Part shown: one piece after another, positions 1 through 5,585 of the stretch
Position numbering within the stretch: the first letter of the stretch is position 1
Layout of the letters: every line of letters begins with the position of its first letter
Assembly (NCBI GenBank): GCA_023423675.1
Contig: JAFAFD010000272.1
Coordinates: 1-9,265 of the forward strand
Direction: 5' to 3'
DNA from: Pseudomonadota bacterium
Lineage (GTDB): Bacteria > Pseudomonadota > Gammaproteobacteria > Xanthomonadales > Xanthomonadaceae
Length of the DNA: 9,265 bases
Made by a program: the position numbers and the translations under genes
Notes under the pieces: model-generated
Told to the model about the DNA's origin: nothing
Database searches by the model: none
Seen by the model: only the letters and a program-made list of their open reading frames with translations

Positions 1-179
1 GCCGCGGCGATCTCGTCGATGGTTTCCTTCTTCACCCGCAGGCCGGTGAGGATGGCGGCGGTCATCATCGGCGAGACGTCGCCGCGCATGATCTGCCGCA
101 TCAGGTCGACCATTTCGTCGAAGAAGATTTCGCGGTGCTCGATGGTGCGTTGCAGGGCTTCCTGGGGGGAGAAGCTCAT
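1..179 (-). CDS. trpD: Anthranilate phosphoribosyltransferase, N-terminal part (cut by window edge)
   Basis: TrpD transfers phosphoribosyl from PRPP to anthranilate, the second committed step of tryptophan synthesis, in the cytoplasm. Only the first 59 codons are present; the rest lies beyond base 1. The peptide starts [17 protein letters not shown] and continues through [13 protein letters not shown] to [19 protein letters not shown]. This matches the N-terminal helical domain of TrpD as known from xanthomonads; the PRPP-binding glycine-rich loop is not yet reached. The ATG at 179-177 is preceded by AAGGAG seven bases upstream. It lies 16 bases after the trpG stop, so the two genes are almost certainly co-transcribed. 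No frameshift is visible in the part seen. Identity is confident from the sequence pattern and from its place directly after trpG. Confidence 0.93.
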   Translation of the reverse strand, partial: MSFSPQEALQRTIEHREIFFDEMVDLMRQIMRGDVSPMMTAAILTGLRVKKETIDEIAA

Positions 180-195
180 GGGAATGCTCCTTGGA

Positions 196-783
196 TCAGG
201 CCGCCGGACGCTGCAGGAAATTGCGCAGCAGGGCGTGGCCGTGTTCGGTGAGGATGGATTCGGGGTGGAACTGCACGCCTTCCACCGGGAACTGGCGATG
301 GCGCAGGCCCATGATCTCTTCGATCGAGCCGTCCTCGTTCTCGGTCCAGGCGGTCACTTCCAGCGCGTCGGGCAGGCTGTGCTTGTCCACCACCAGCGAG
401 TGGTAGCGCGTGGCCTGGTAACGGTCCGGCAGGCCGGCGAACACGCCCTTGCCTTCATGGCGGATGGGCGAGGTCTTGCCGTGCATGATGTTGCCGGCGC
501 GGATGACCGTGCCGCCGTAGACCTGGCCGATGCCCTGGTGGCCCAGGCAGACGCCGAGGATGGGCGTGGTCGGGCCGAGGCGCTGGATCAGCTCCAGCGA
601 CACGCCCGCTTCGTTGGGCGTGCACGGGCCGGGCGAGATGACGATGCGCTCGGGTTTCTGCGCGGCGATCTCGTCCACGCTCATCGCATCGTTGCGCACC
701 ACCTTGACCTCGGCGCCCAGCGTCTGCAGGTACTGCACGAGGTTGTAGGTGAAGCTGTCGTAGTTGTCGATCATCCACAACAT
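196..783 (-). CDS. trpG: Anthranilate synthase component II (glutamine amidotransferase)
   Basis: A 195-residue class I glutamine amidotransferase that supplies ammonia from glutamine to TrpE for converting chorismate to anthranilate. It opens [20 protein letters not shown], the usual TrpG/PabA start, followed by the oxyanion-region motif [12 protein letters not shown] (about 49-60). The nucleophile elbow [11 protein letters not shown] has catalytic Cys79, and HPES gives the catalytic His173 and Glu175. Length is normal for a stand-alone subunit. The open frame extends upstream to 954, but the ATG at 783 begins at the family's normal N-terminus and sits two bases after the stop of the SIMPL gene (TGACCATG). 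Translation is therefore probably coupled, which would compensate for the weak ribosome binding site (CGGAACC). trpD follows 16 bases later. In many bacteria this subunit also serves PabB in folate synthesis; nothing here decides that. Confidence 0.96.
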   Translation of the reverse strand: MLWMIDNYDSFTYNLVQYLQTLGAEVKVVRNDAMSVDEIAAQKPERIVISPGPCTPNEAGVSLELIQRLGPTTPILGVCLGHQGIGQVYGGTVIRAGNIMHGKTSPIRHEGKGVFAGLPDRYQATRYHSLVVDKHSLPDALEVTAWTENEDGSIEEIMGLRHRQFPVEGVQFHPESILTEHGHALLRNFLQRPAA

Positions 784-785
784 GG

Positions 786-1565
786 TCAGGTTCCGTCGCT
801 TATCAGGAAAATGGCGTACACGTTTTCGGTGTAGGTGATGGGGCCGGCTTCGACCGACTCGCGCAGGCGGGAGCCCGTGGCCTCGATGCTGTTCTGCGGC
901 GCGGGCGGCGCGGGCGGCGCGGGCGGGGTGATCATGTCGTCGGCGCGAGGCCAATTGCCAGCCTGCACGCCGTAGGCAAAGCTCGGCGCCACATCGGAAA
1001 TGCTGTACAGGCCGCGCACGCTCGTTCCATAGGCCTTGGCCAGGCCCTGCGCGGACTCGCGGGTCTGGGCTGCCGCCTCGCCCTTGAGTTCGCGGCGCAG
1101 CGCCACTTCATCTGAGTAGGTCGGGGCCATGCTGCTGACCTGTACGTTCTCGTTGGCCTTCAGCGCGCCCAGCACGTCCTGCATCGCCTTCACGCTGGCG
1201 AAGCTGGCACGCAGCTGGCGCGACACGCGGGTGCCGATGAAGACCTGCCGGTTCTGCTCATAACGCGTCGCTGGGCCGATCCGCAGGTTGTCCGCACGCA
1301 CGCTGCCCTCCACCGCCTTGTTCTGCTTGAACAGCGCCAGCACGCGCGCCACGTTGTCCTGCACGCGGCGGCGCGCCGCATCGGCATCCATGTCGGTCTC
1401 TTCAATGCTCAACTGCAGGCCGAACCGGTCCGGCATCACCGTACGGGTGCCCTGGCCCTTCACCAGCAGATGCGGCTGCGAGGGAAGGGTGTTGGCCTGC
1501 GCCCACGCAGACGGGGCCATCAGGGACAGGCTGGACGACAACAACCATGCGCTAAGCAGCTTCAT
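786..1565 (-). CDS. Secreted SIMPL (DUF541) domain protein
   Basis: A 259-residue exported protein. Residues 1-22 form a signal peptide (MKLL, a hydrophobic run, then APSAWA/Q). A SIMPL/DUF541 fold follows from about residue 33 to 256: [20 protein letters not shown] is the typical first strand region, [22 protein letters not shown] the middle, and [17 protein letters not shown] the closing strand. The family is periplasmic or outer-membrane associated and its biochemical role is poorly defined; no catalytic residue can be named. A Pro/Ala stretch near 214-223 is encoded by three perfect 9-base repeats. The ATG at 1565 has AAGGAA six bases upstream. The gene ends two bases before trpG, so it sits inside the trpGD transcription unit although no enzymatic link to tryptophan synthesis is apparent. 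Family call is confident, function unknown. Confidence 0.85.
   Translation of the reverse strand: MKLLSAWLLSSSLSLMAPSAWAQANTLPSQPHLLVKGQGTRTVMPDRFGLQLSIEETDMDADAARRRVQDNVARVLALFKQNKAVEGSVRADNLRIGPATRYEQNRQVFIGTRVSRQLRASFASVKAMQDVLGALKANENVQVSSMAPTYSDEVALRRELKGEAAAQTRESAQGLAKAYGTSVRGLYSISDVAPSFAYGVQAGNWPRADDMITPPAPPAPPAPQNSIEATGSRLRESVEAGPITYTENVYAIFLISDGT
898..924. repeat. Three perfect 9-base tandem repeats in the SIMPL gene
   Basis: GGCGCGGGC occurs three times head to tail at 898-906, 907-915 and 916-924. On the minus strand this encodes a Pro-Pro-Ala repeat loop in the SIMPL protein (about residues 214-223). Because the unit is a multiple of three, copy changes would lengthen or shorten the loop without breaking the frame. 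Confidence 0.85.
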
Positions 1566-2160
1566 GCGGTGTTCCTTGGCGAGTGTGAAACGCGGGATGC
1601 CCGTTGCCGCCGGCAGTACCCACAGCCGGGCGAGGCGCCCACTCCAAGTGGCCGCAACGTCGCATCAGTCTGTCGGGGTACGCTTTGTGCAGCAATCAAC
1701 CAGCTCCTGTTGGGGGGAGCCGCCGTGCCGGGGAGCGTTCTGTTGGATCTTGCCCGCCGATACGGCGGCAAGGTGCGGTCCAGGACCGCGACGACCTGCC
1801 GCTTCCTATCGGAAGCGCCACCACTTGGCTACGTTGTTCAGCAGGGTGCGGGTCATCGGACAACTCAGGGGGCAACTACCGGAGGCAGCGGCCTGGAAGC
1901 GCCGTTGCTGTGTATGGGGCTAAGCGTATCAGATCCCGAACGCCCACGGGCGGGCATAGCGATAGGACAGATCAAGGGCTGAATCGGGGGAGTCAGTGTG
2001 ACGCGATTGCCATTGTACTGACAGGGATCCCCCCTGATTTCCGCAGACAGCGGCCTGGCCTTGTGTGACGGGCCCTGCAGTTGCTCGGCTCCGCGGTTGA
2101 GCAGGCTCTCCGTGACCGCCACCCTTTTCCGGACTTTCCAGCATCACAGGAGCGCCCAGG
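1566..2160. other. 595-base gene-free spacer with stacked hairpins, between divergent genes
   Basis: The spacer separates the SIMPL-trpG-trpD unit (leftward) from the PAAR toxin gene (rightward), so promoters for both should lie here, though none can be pointed to with confidence. Open frames cross it on both strands, but their translations look like random G+C-rich shadow peptides without domains. It is rich in inverted repeats. GGGCG/CGCCC is at 1628-1640. A stem with one bulged base, TTGCCcGCCG/CGGCGGCAA, is at 1750-1771. GCGGTCC/GGACCGC is at 1775-1789, CGCTTCC/GGAAGCG at 1800-1817, and CAGGG/CCCTG at 2022-2036. No tRNA or known RNA family was recognised. AGGAG at 2148-2152 is the ribosome binding site of the PAAR gene. 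Confidence 0.6.
1750..1817. other. Cluster of three consecutive hairpins (possible structured RNA)
   Basis: Three stem-loops follow each other within 68 bases: 1750-1771 (9 pairs, one bulge, ATA loop), 1775-1789 (GCGGT/ACCGC at least, closing to a single A at the centre), and 1800-1817 (7 pairs, TATC loop). The first two are only 3 bases apart. Such packing suggests a folded untranslated leader or small RNA on either strand, but chance stems are common in G+C-rich DNA and no family was recognised. Confidence 0.3.
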
Positions 2161-3282
2161 ATGGCGCGATTGTTCATCGTGGTGGGCGACAGACTCAGTA
2201 GTGGCGGCGGCGTGATCACCGGCTCGCCGTTCACCGACGTCGACGGGCGGCCCATGGCCCGCGTAGGTGACCGCACGTTTTGCCCAGCACACGGCCCCGG
2301 CACGATCATCACCGGCGATGCCACGCTGATTGTGGATGGCAACCCAGCCGCAAGGCATGGCGACTGGGCCAGTTGTGGATGCCAGCTGATCGCGGCGCAG
2401 CAGAATCGGGTGTCTGTGGATCGGGGTGTATCACTTGCCGATAAGACGCACACACCACGGCGCGAAGCATCGTCCCAACCGGGCACCGCCACCCAGCCAG
2501 CACCTGCTCCCTCCACAGAACCGTCCCGATTTGGCCGGCGTCGATCAGCGGGCGCGGTGTGCTGGGCCGATGACCACAGTATCCGGGTCTATGCGAATGC
2601 ACACGGCCGCTACTATCAGGTGTATGGCCCTGGAGACGCCGCTCGAAACTTCCGCTTTGAGCGCAGGTTCACGATCGCCATTCCGCTACGCAGCAGCGGC
2701 GATGTTGAAGTCACCGTAAGGCTCAAGATCGCGCCTCAGGAAAGCACCCAACCAGCCACGGTCACAGAAGCTGAGGTCGCTGCGTTGAAAGCACGCATGG
2801 AAGCAGGTATCGAGCAGTACTGGAACGAAAAATTCAGGCTGGTAGTGACAGACCCCTCATGTGGCAAGCTGACCTTCCCCATAAGGTACAAGGTGGCGTG
2901 GGTATCCAGCGGACAGGACTACACGATGAACATTGCTGCGGCGTCGATGCGCGAGAATGTTGCGAGCCTGGAAATGAACGTATGGAAAGACACCAATGAC
3001 TGGACGCTCGCCCACGAATACGCGCATTGTGTCGGAATTGCTGACGAGTACGCCTACGCGGATGAGGACTGGACACTTCGCTACTACGCAAGCGATGGCA
3101 CGCTGGACGAAGCTGTCATCCAGCTTCCCGCAATCAAGCCGGCATCTGATCCAACCGCCACCATCATGTCAACCTCAGGCGCTGCCACCACAGAATCGAG
3201 GCATGCCTGGCCGATCGCTCTGGAAGCACAGGCTTCGCTGACTCGCGCCATAGGCAGGGCAATAACATGCGCCATCAGTTGA
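2161..3282 (+). CDS. PAAR-domain protein with C-terminal metzincin-like protease toxin (putative T6SS effector)
   Basis: A 373-residue two-domain protein without a signal peptide. Residues 1-80 are a PAAR domain (MARLFIVVGD, GGGVITGSP, MARVGDRTFCPAHGPGTIITGD, VDGNPAARHGD), the cone that caps the VgrG spike of type VI secretion systems and carries toxins. A Pro/Thr/Ala-rich linker (about 95-125) leads to a domain unlike PAAR. It holds HEYAHCVGIADEY: His285, Glu286 and His289, with Gly292 and Asp295 fitting the metzincin pattern HExxHxxGxxD, where Asp would be the third zinc ligand. A plausible Met-turn (TIMSTSG, Met336) lies 41 residues later. A protease toxin is inferred; substrate unknown. 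AGGAG sits 8 bases before the ATG. The gene overlaps the next by 16 bases, as toxin-immunity pairs often do. No vgrG or other T6SS gene is in view, so it is an orphan cargo gene here. Base composition is lower in G+C than trpE. Confidence 0.83.
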   Translation: MARLFIVVGDRLSSGGGVITGSPFTDVDGRPMARVGDRTFCPAHGPGTIITGDATLIVDGNPAARHGDWASCGCQLIAAQQNRVSVDRGVSLADKTHTPRREASSQPGTATQPAPAPSTEPSRFGRRRSAGAVCWADDHSIRVYANAHGRYYQVYGPGDAARNFRFERRFTIAIPLRSSGDVEVTVRLKIAPQESTQPATVTEAEVAALKARMEAGIEQYWNEKFRLVVTDPSCGKLTFPIRYKVAWVSSGQDYTMNIAAASMRENVASLEMNVWKDTNDWTLAHEYAHCVGIADEYAYADEDWTLRYYASDGTLDEAVIQLPAIKPASDPTATIMSTSGAATTESRHAWPIALEAQASLTRAIGRAITCAIS

Positions 3283-3773
3283 TCATCCATTCCGCCATCC
3301 TCTTGAGCAGCAGCGCAATCGCTGAGACCCAACCCATGAGTGTAAACCCTGACTTCGAGGTGAGCGCTGCGTGTGCAGGACGCTCCCGATGCATTTTCGA
3401 CCACGAGAATGTTGATTTCATTGTCACCATAAGAAATATCAGCAACGCTGCGATCAATTTCCCTCTGGAGTTCATTCAACATGGCGGCCCGTATATCGTG
3501 CTGCACGACAACAGGCGGGAATACTCGGAGTCAGTGCCATCGGGCATGCGGGACGAAAAGCTGCTGGGTAGACTGACCCTTCTGCAGGCCGGCCAATCCG
3601 TTTCGCTGCCGGGATCGATCAGCGCCGCACGGCTTGAGGAATGGGGCGGCTCGTCCGTCGACCTTGTGGCGCAGATAAAGATATCCGCACCACTGGACGG
3701 AACCTTCAAGTTTCGCCCGATTGGTGAAACGACGCTTCGCATCATTGGCAAAGATGTGGAGAAGGGCCTTTGA
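3267..3773 (+). CDS. Small exported protein, putative immunity partner of the PAAR-protease
   Basis: A 168-residue protein starting inside the 3' end of the PAAR toxin gene (16-base overlap, other frame), with AGGG 7 bases upstream of its ATG. Residues 1-19 look like a signal peptide (MRHQL, hydrophobic core, SSSAIA/ETQP), so the mature protein should be periplasmic. The rest is beta-rich: VDFIVTIRNISNAAINFPLEF resembles one edge of an immunoglobulin-like sandwich. Cys36 and Cys42 could form a disulfide. No family was recognised with certainty. Overlap with a toxin gene plus export suggests that it protects the producer's periplasm against the metzincin, perhaps by blocking the active site. 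That is inference from position and fold. Local G+C is low (25 of 60 bases at 3421-3480). An accessory function unrelated to immunity cannot be excluded. Confidence 0.7.
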   Translation: MRHQLIIHSAILLSSSAIAETQPMSVNPDFEVSAACAGRSRCIFDHENVDFIVTIRNISNAAINFPLEFIQHGGPYIVLHDNRREYSESVPSGMRDEKLLGRLTLLQAGQSVSLPGSISAARLEEWGGSSVDLVAQIKISAPLDGTFKFRPIGETTLRIIGKDVEKGL

Positions 3774-3787
3774 TTCACGTTTGCGGC

Positions 3788-3865
3788 ATGCGTCAGATAG
3801 CGCTTTGCATGACCATGGGATTGAGCAGCGTGGTCAGCGCGGGAGATCGCCCCATTAAAGGATGA
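3788..3865 (+). CDS. Tiny signal-peptide-like ORF, possibly a gene remnant
   Basis: A 25-codon open frame 14 bases after the putative immunity gene. The peptide MRQIALCMTMGLSSVVSAG followed by DRPIKG reads like a signal peptide cut short after the cleavage site. It loosely resembles the start of the preceding protein (MR at the start, a central SS, then a small-residue cleavage region). It could be the leftover start of a duplicated immunity gene or a chance ORF. No good ribosome binding site is visible. Confidence 0.3.
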   Translation: MRQIALCMTMGLSSVVSAGDRPIKG

Positions 3866-3891
3866 ACCGCACGGCGGTGCCGGGAGGCGAC

Positions 3892-3942
3892 GGCCGGTCA
3901 CATCAGCGGACATGCCCCTGCCGACCGGGCCCTCGACAGGGC
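3892..3942. terminator. Possible transcription-end structures between convergent genes
   Basis: Two stems compete in the short region after the trpE stop: GGCCGGTC (3892-3899) with GACCGGgCC (3923-3931, one bulge), and GCCCT/AGGGC around a CGAC loop (3929-3942). The second lies 10 bases past the trpE stop codon. Neither is followed by a T-run on either strand, so intrinsic termination is not clearly shown; they may only slow polymerase or protect 3' ends. Confidence 0.3.
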
Positions 3943-3951
3943 GCCCAGCAA

Positions 3952-5427
3952 CTACAACCCCTTGGCAGCCTGGGCGACGGCGCGGAACAGCGCGCGGCCC
4001 TTGTTCATCGTCTCGTCCCATTCCTTGTCCGGGTCCGAGTCGTAGACGATGCCGGCGCCGGCCTGCACGTACAGGCGGCCATCCTTGATGACGGCGGTGC
4101 GGATGGCGATGGCGGTATCGGCATCGCCGTGCCAGCCGATGTAGCCGATGCTGCCTGCGTAGACATTGCGCTTGATCGGCTCCAGCTCGCGGATCACTTC
4201 CAGCGCGCGGATCTTCGGCGCACCGCTGACCGTACCGGCCGGGAATGTGGCGCGCAGCACGTCGGCGTAGCTCAGGCCCGGCTGCAGCTTCCCGGTCACT
4301 TCGCTGACGATGTGCATGACGTGGCTGTAGCGCTCGATCACGAACTGCTCGCCCACTTCCACGGTGCCGGCCTTGGACACGCGGCCGGCATCGTTGCGGC
4401 CGAGGTCGATCAGCATCAGGTGCTCGGCGCGTTCCTTCGGATCGGCCAGCAGCTCGGCTTCCAGCGCCTGGTCCAGCTCGGGCGTGGCGCCACGCGGGCG
4501 GGTGCCGGCGATCGGGCGCACGGTCACTTCACCATCCTGTAGGCGCACCAGGATTTCCGGCGATGAACCGACCACCTGCAGGTCGCCGACATCGAGGAAA
4601 TACATGTATGGCGACGGGTTCAGTGCACGCAGCGCGCGGTACACATCCACCGGGCGCGCCTTGAACGGCACGCTCAGGCGCTGGCTCAGCACCACCTGGA
4701 AGATGTCGCCGGCGCGGATGTATTCCTTGCTGCGCTGGACCGCATCGACGAAGCCTTCGCGGGTGAAGCCGGAAATGAAATCGGATTCGTCCAGCACGTC
4801 GCTGGTCAGCGGCGCGGGATAGCCCGCACCCGGCGCACGCAGCTTGGCGGTCAGCGCATCCAGGCGGGCCTGGGCCTGGTCGAACGCACCCTCGACACGC
4901 GGGTCCGCATGCACGATCAGGTACAGGCGGCCCTTGAGGTTGTCGAACACCGCCAGCTCGTTGGAATCCAGCAGCAGGATGTCCGGCGTGCCCAGCTCGT
5001 CGCGGCCGGCCGGTGGGGCCAGGCGCGGCTCGATGTAGCCGATGCACTCGAAGCCGAACCAGCCGACCAGACCACCGGTGAAGCCCGGCAGGCCGTCCAG
5101 CTTCGGCACCGAGTGGGCGCTGCGCAGCGCCTCGACCTCGGCGAAGGGATCGGCCACTTCGCGGGTTTCCACCACCTGGCCGTCTTCACGCACGGTCAGG
5201 GTGTGGCCGTGGAAGGCGTACACGCGACGTGCCGGCAGGCCGATGATCGAGTAACGACCAAAGCGCTCGCCGCCTTCGACGGATTCAAACAGGTAGGTAT
5301 TGGGGCCGTCGGCGAGCTTCAGATAGACAGAAAGCGGCGTGTCCAGGTCGGACAGCACTTCACGGACGACGGGGATATGGGTGTGGCCTTCAGCGGCCTG
5401 CTGCTGAAACTGAGCGAGCGAATTCAA
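3952..5427 (-). CDS. trpE: Anthranilate synthase component I
   Basis: TrpE makes anthranilate from chorismate using ammonia delivered by TrpG. With the start chosen here it has 491 residues. The N-terminal half carries the tryptophan feedback site (YLFESVEGGERFGRYS, 45-60, with Ser49 at the classical position). The chorismate-binding half shows SSPEILV (288-294), IAGTRPRG (306-313), DLGRND (341-346), RYSHVMHIVSEV (366-377) and GAPKIRALE (402-410). All expected motifs are intact. No ATG fits. The TTG at 5427 is preceded by GGAAGGAAA at normal spacing and yields a usual N-terminus (MNSLAQFQQQAAEGH). A longer TTG start at 5475 would put that binding site inside the coding region. trpE is split from trpG by the toxin cassette and spacer, with the stop facing the PAAR operon. 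The leader may carry Trp-responsive control (separate entry). Confidence 0.96.
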   Translation of the reverse strand: MNSLAQFQQQAAEGHTHIPVVREVLSDLDTPLSVYLKLADGPNTYLFESVEGGERFGRYSIIGLPARRVYAFHGHTLTVREDGQVVETREVADPFAEVEALRSAHSVPKLDGLPGFTGGLVGWFGFECIGYIEPRLAPPAGRDELGTPDILLLDSNELAVFDNLKGRLYLIVHADPRVEGAFDQAQARLDALTAKLRAPGAGYPAPLTSDVLDESDFISGFTREGFVDAVQRSKEYIRAGDIFQVVLSQRLSVPFKARPVDVYRALRALNPSPYMYFLDVGDLQVVGSSPEILVRLQDGEVTVRPIAGTRPRGATPELDQALEAELLADPKERAEHLMLIDLGRNDAGRVSKAGTVEVGEQFVIERYSHVMHIVSEVTGKLQPGLSYADVLRATFPAGTVSGAPKIRALEVIRELEPIKRNVYAGSIGYIGWHGDADTAIAIRTAVIKDGRLYVQAGAGIVYDSDPDKEWDETMNKGRALFRAVAQAAKGL

Positions 5428-5443
5428 GACGACTTTCCTTCCG
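5428..5443 (-). promoter_or_regulatory. Ribosome binding site that decides the trpE TTG start
   Basis: Read on the minus strand, GGAAGGAAA followed by GTCGTC and then TTG. The purine-rich run is at proper distance for the TTG at 5427 and lies inside the frame of the alternative upstream TTG (5475), which argues for the shorter protein. The same run can pair with 5503-5512 (see leader entry). Confidence 0.7.
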
Positions 5444-5539
5444 GGACACAGCGTTATGGGGGCGGACGACGGCAACGGGCCACCATCGCCACCAACGGCG
5501 TGCGGAAGAAAGGGTATGCGGGGTCGTCAGGCTGGACAC
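5428..5539 (-). promoter_or_regulatory. Possible tryptophan-sensing leader of trpE
   Basis: On the minus strand a frame opening with GTG at 5539 has codons 16-20 reading Trp-Trp-Arg-Trp-Trp (5494-5480), just ahead of trpE. CTTTCTTCCG (5512-5503, minus strand) is complementary to the trpE ribosome binding site CGGAAGGAAAG (5443-5433) with one bulged G. A separate 8-pair stem (two wobble pairs) covers 5471-5490. A ribosome stalled at the Trp codons would mask the complementary element and free the binding site, a plausible control scheme. Against it: the GTG has no clear ribosome binding site, the frame has no stop before 5390 inside trpE, and no T-run terminator follows. Another short ATG frame (5486-5454) lacks Trp codons. 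Confidence 0.35.
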
Positions 5540-5563
5540 CCAATGACTGTAACGCAGCTTCGC

Positions 5564-5583
5564 CGGGAGGGAAACCCCGCCCG
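5564..5583 (-). terminator. G+C-rich hairpin just after the lipase stop
   Basis: Two bases after the TAG of the lipase gene the minus strand can fold CGGG and GGG against CCC and CCCG, with one mismatch and a four-base loop. There is no T-run behind it, so it is a weak terminator candidate at best; read-through from the lipase gene into trpE is conceivable. Confidence 0.3.
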
Positions 5584-5585
5584 CG

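Noticed and set aside
19..834. 271-codon plus-strand open frame over trpD/trpG
   Set aside because: Antisense shadow of trpG and trpD, both identified by conserved motifs.
784..954. N-terminal extension of trpG up to 954
   Set aside because: It overlaps the end of the SIMPL gene in another frame and reads as low-complexity Arg/Ala/His sequence; the ATG at 783 gives the normal TrpG start.
1470..1982. Plus-strand open frame through the structured spacer
   Set aside because: It begins antisense to the SIMPL signal peptide, has no ribosome binding site, and its peptide resembles no protein family.
1929..2516. Minus-strand open frame covering the spacer and the start of the PAAR gene
   Set aside because: Most of it is antisense to the PAAR domain. 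Its end (SYRYARPWAFGI) looked briefly like an outer-membrane barrel terminus, but lacks other strands and a matching start.
3800..3840. Inverted repeat pair GCGCT/AGCGC and GACCA/TGGTC
   Set aside because: Short stems interrupted by a six-base bulge with a 15-base loop; too weak to call a terminator or operator.
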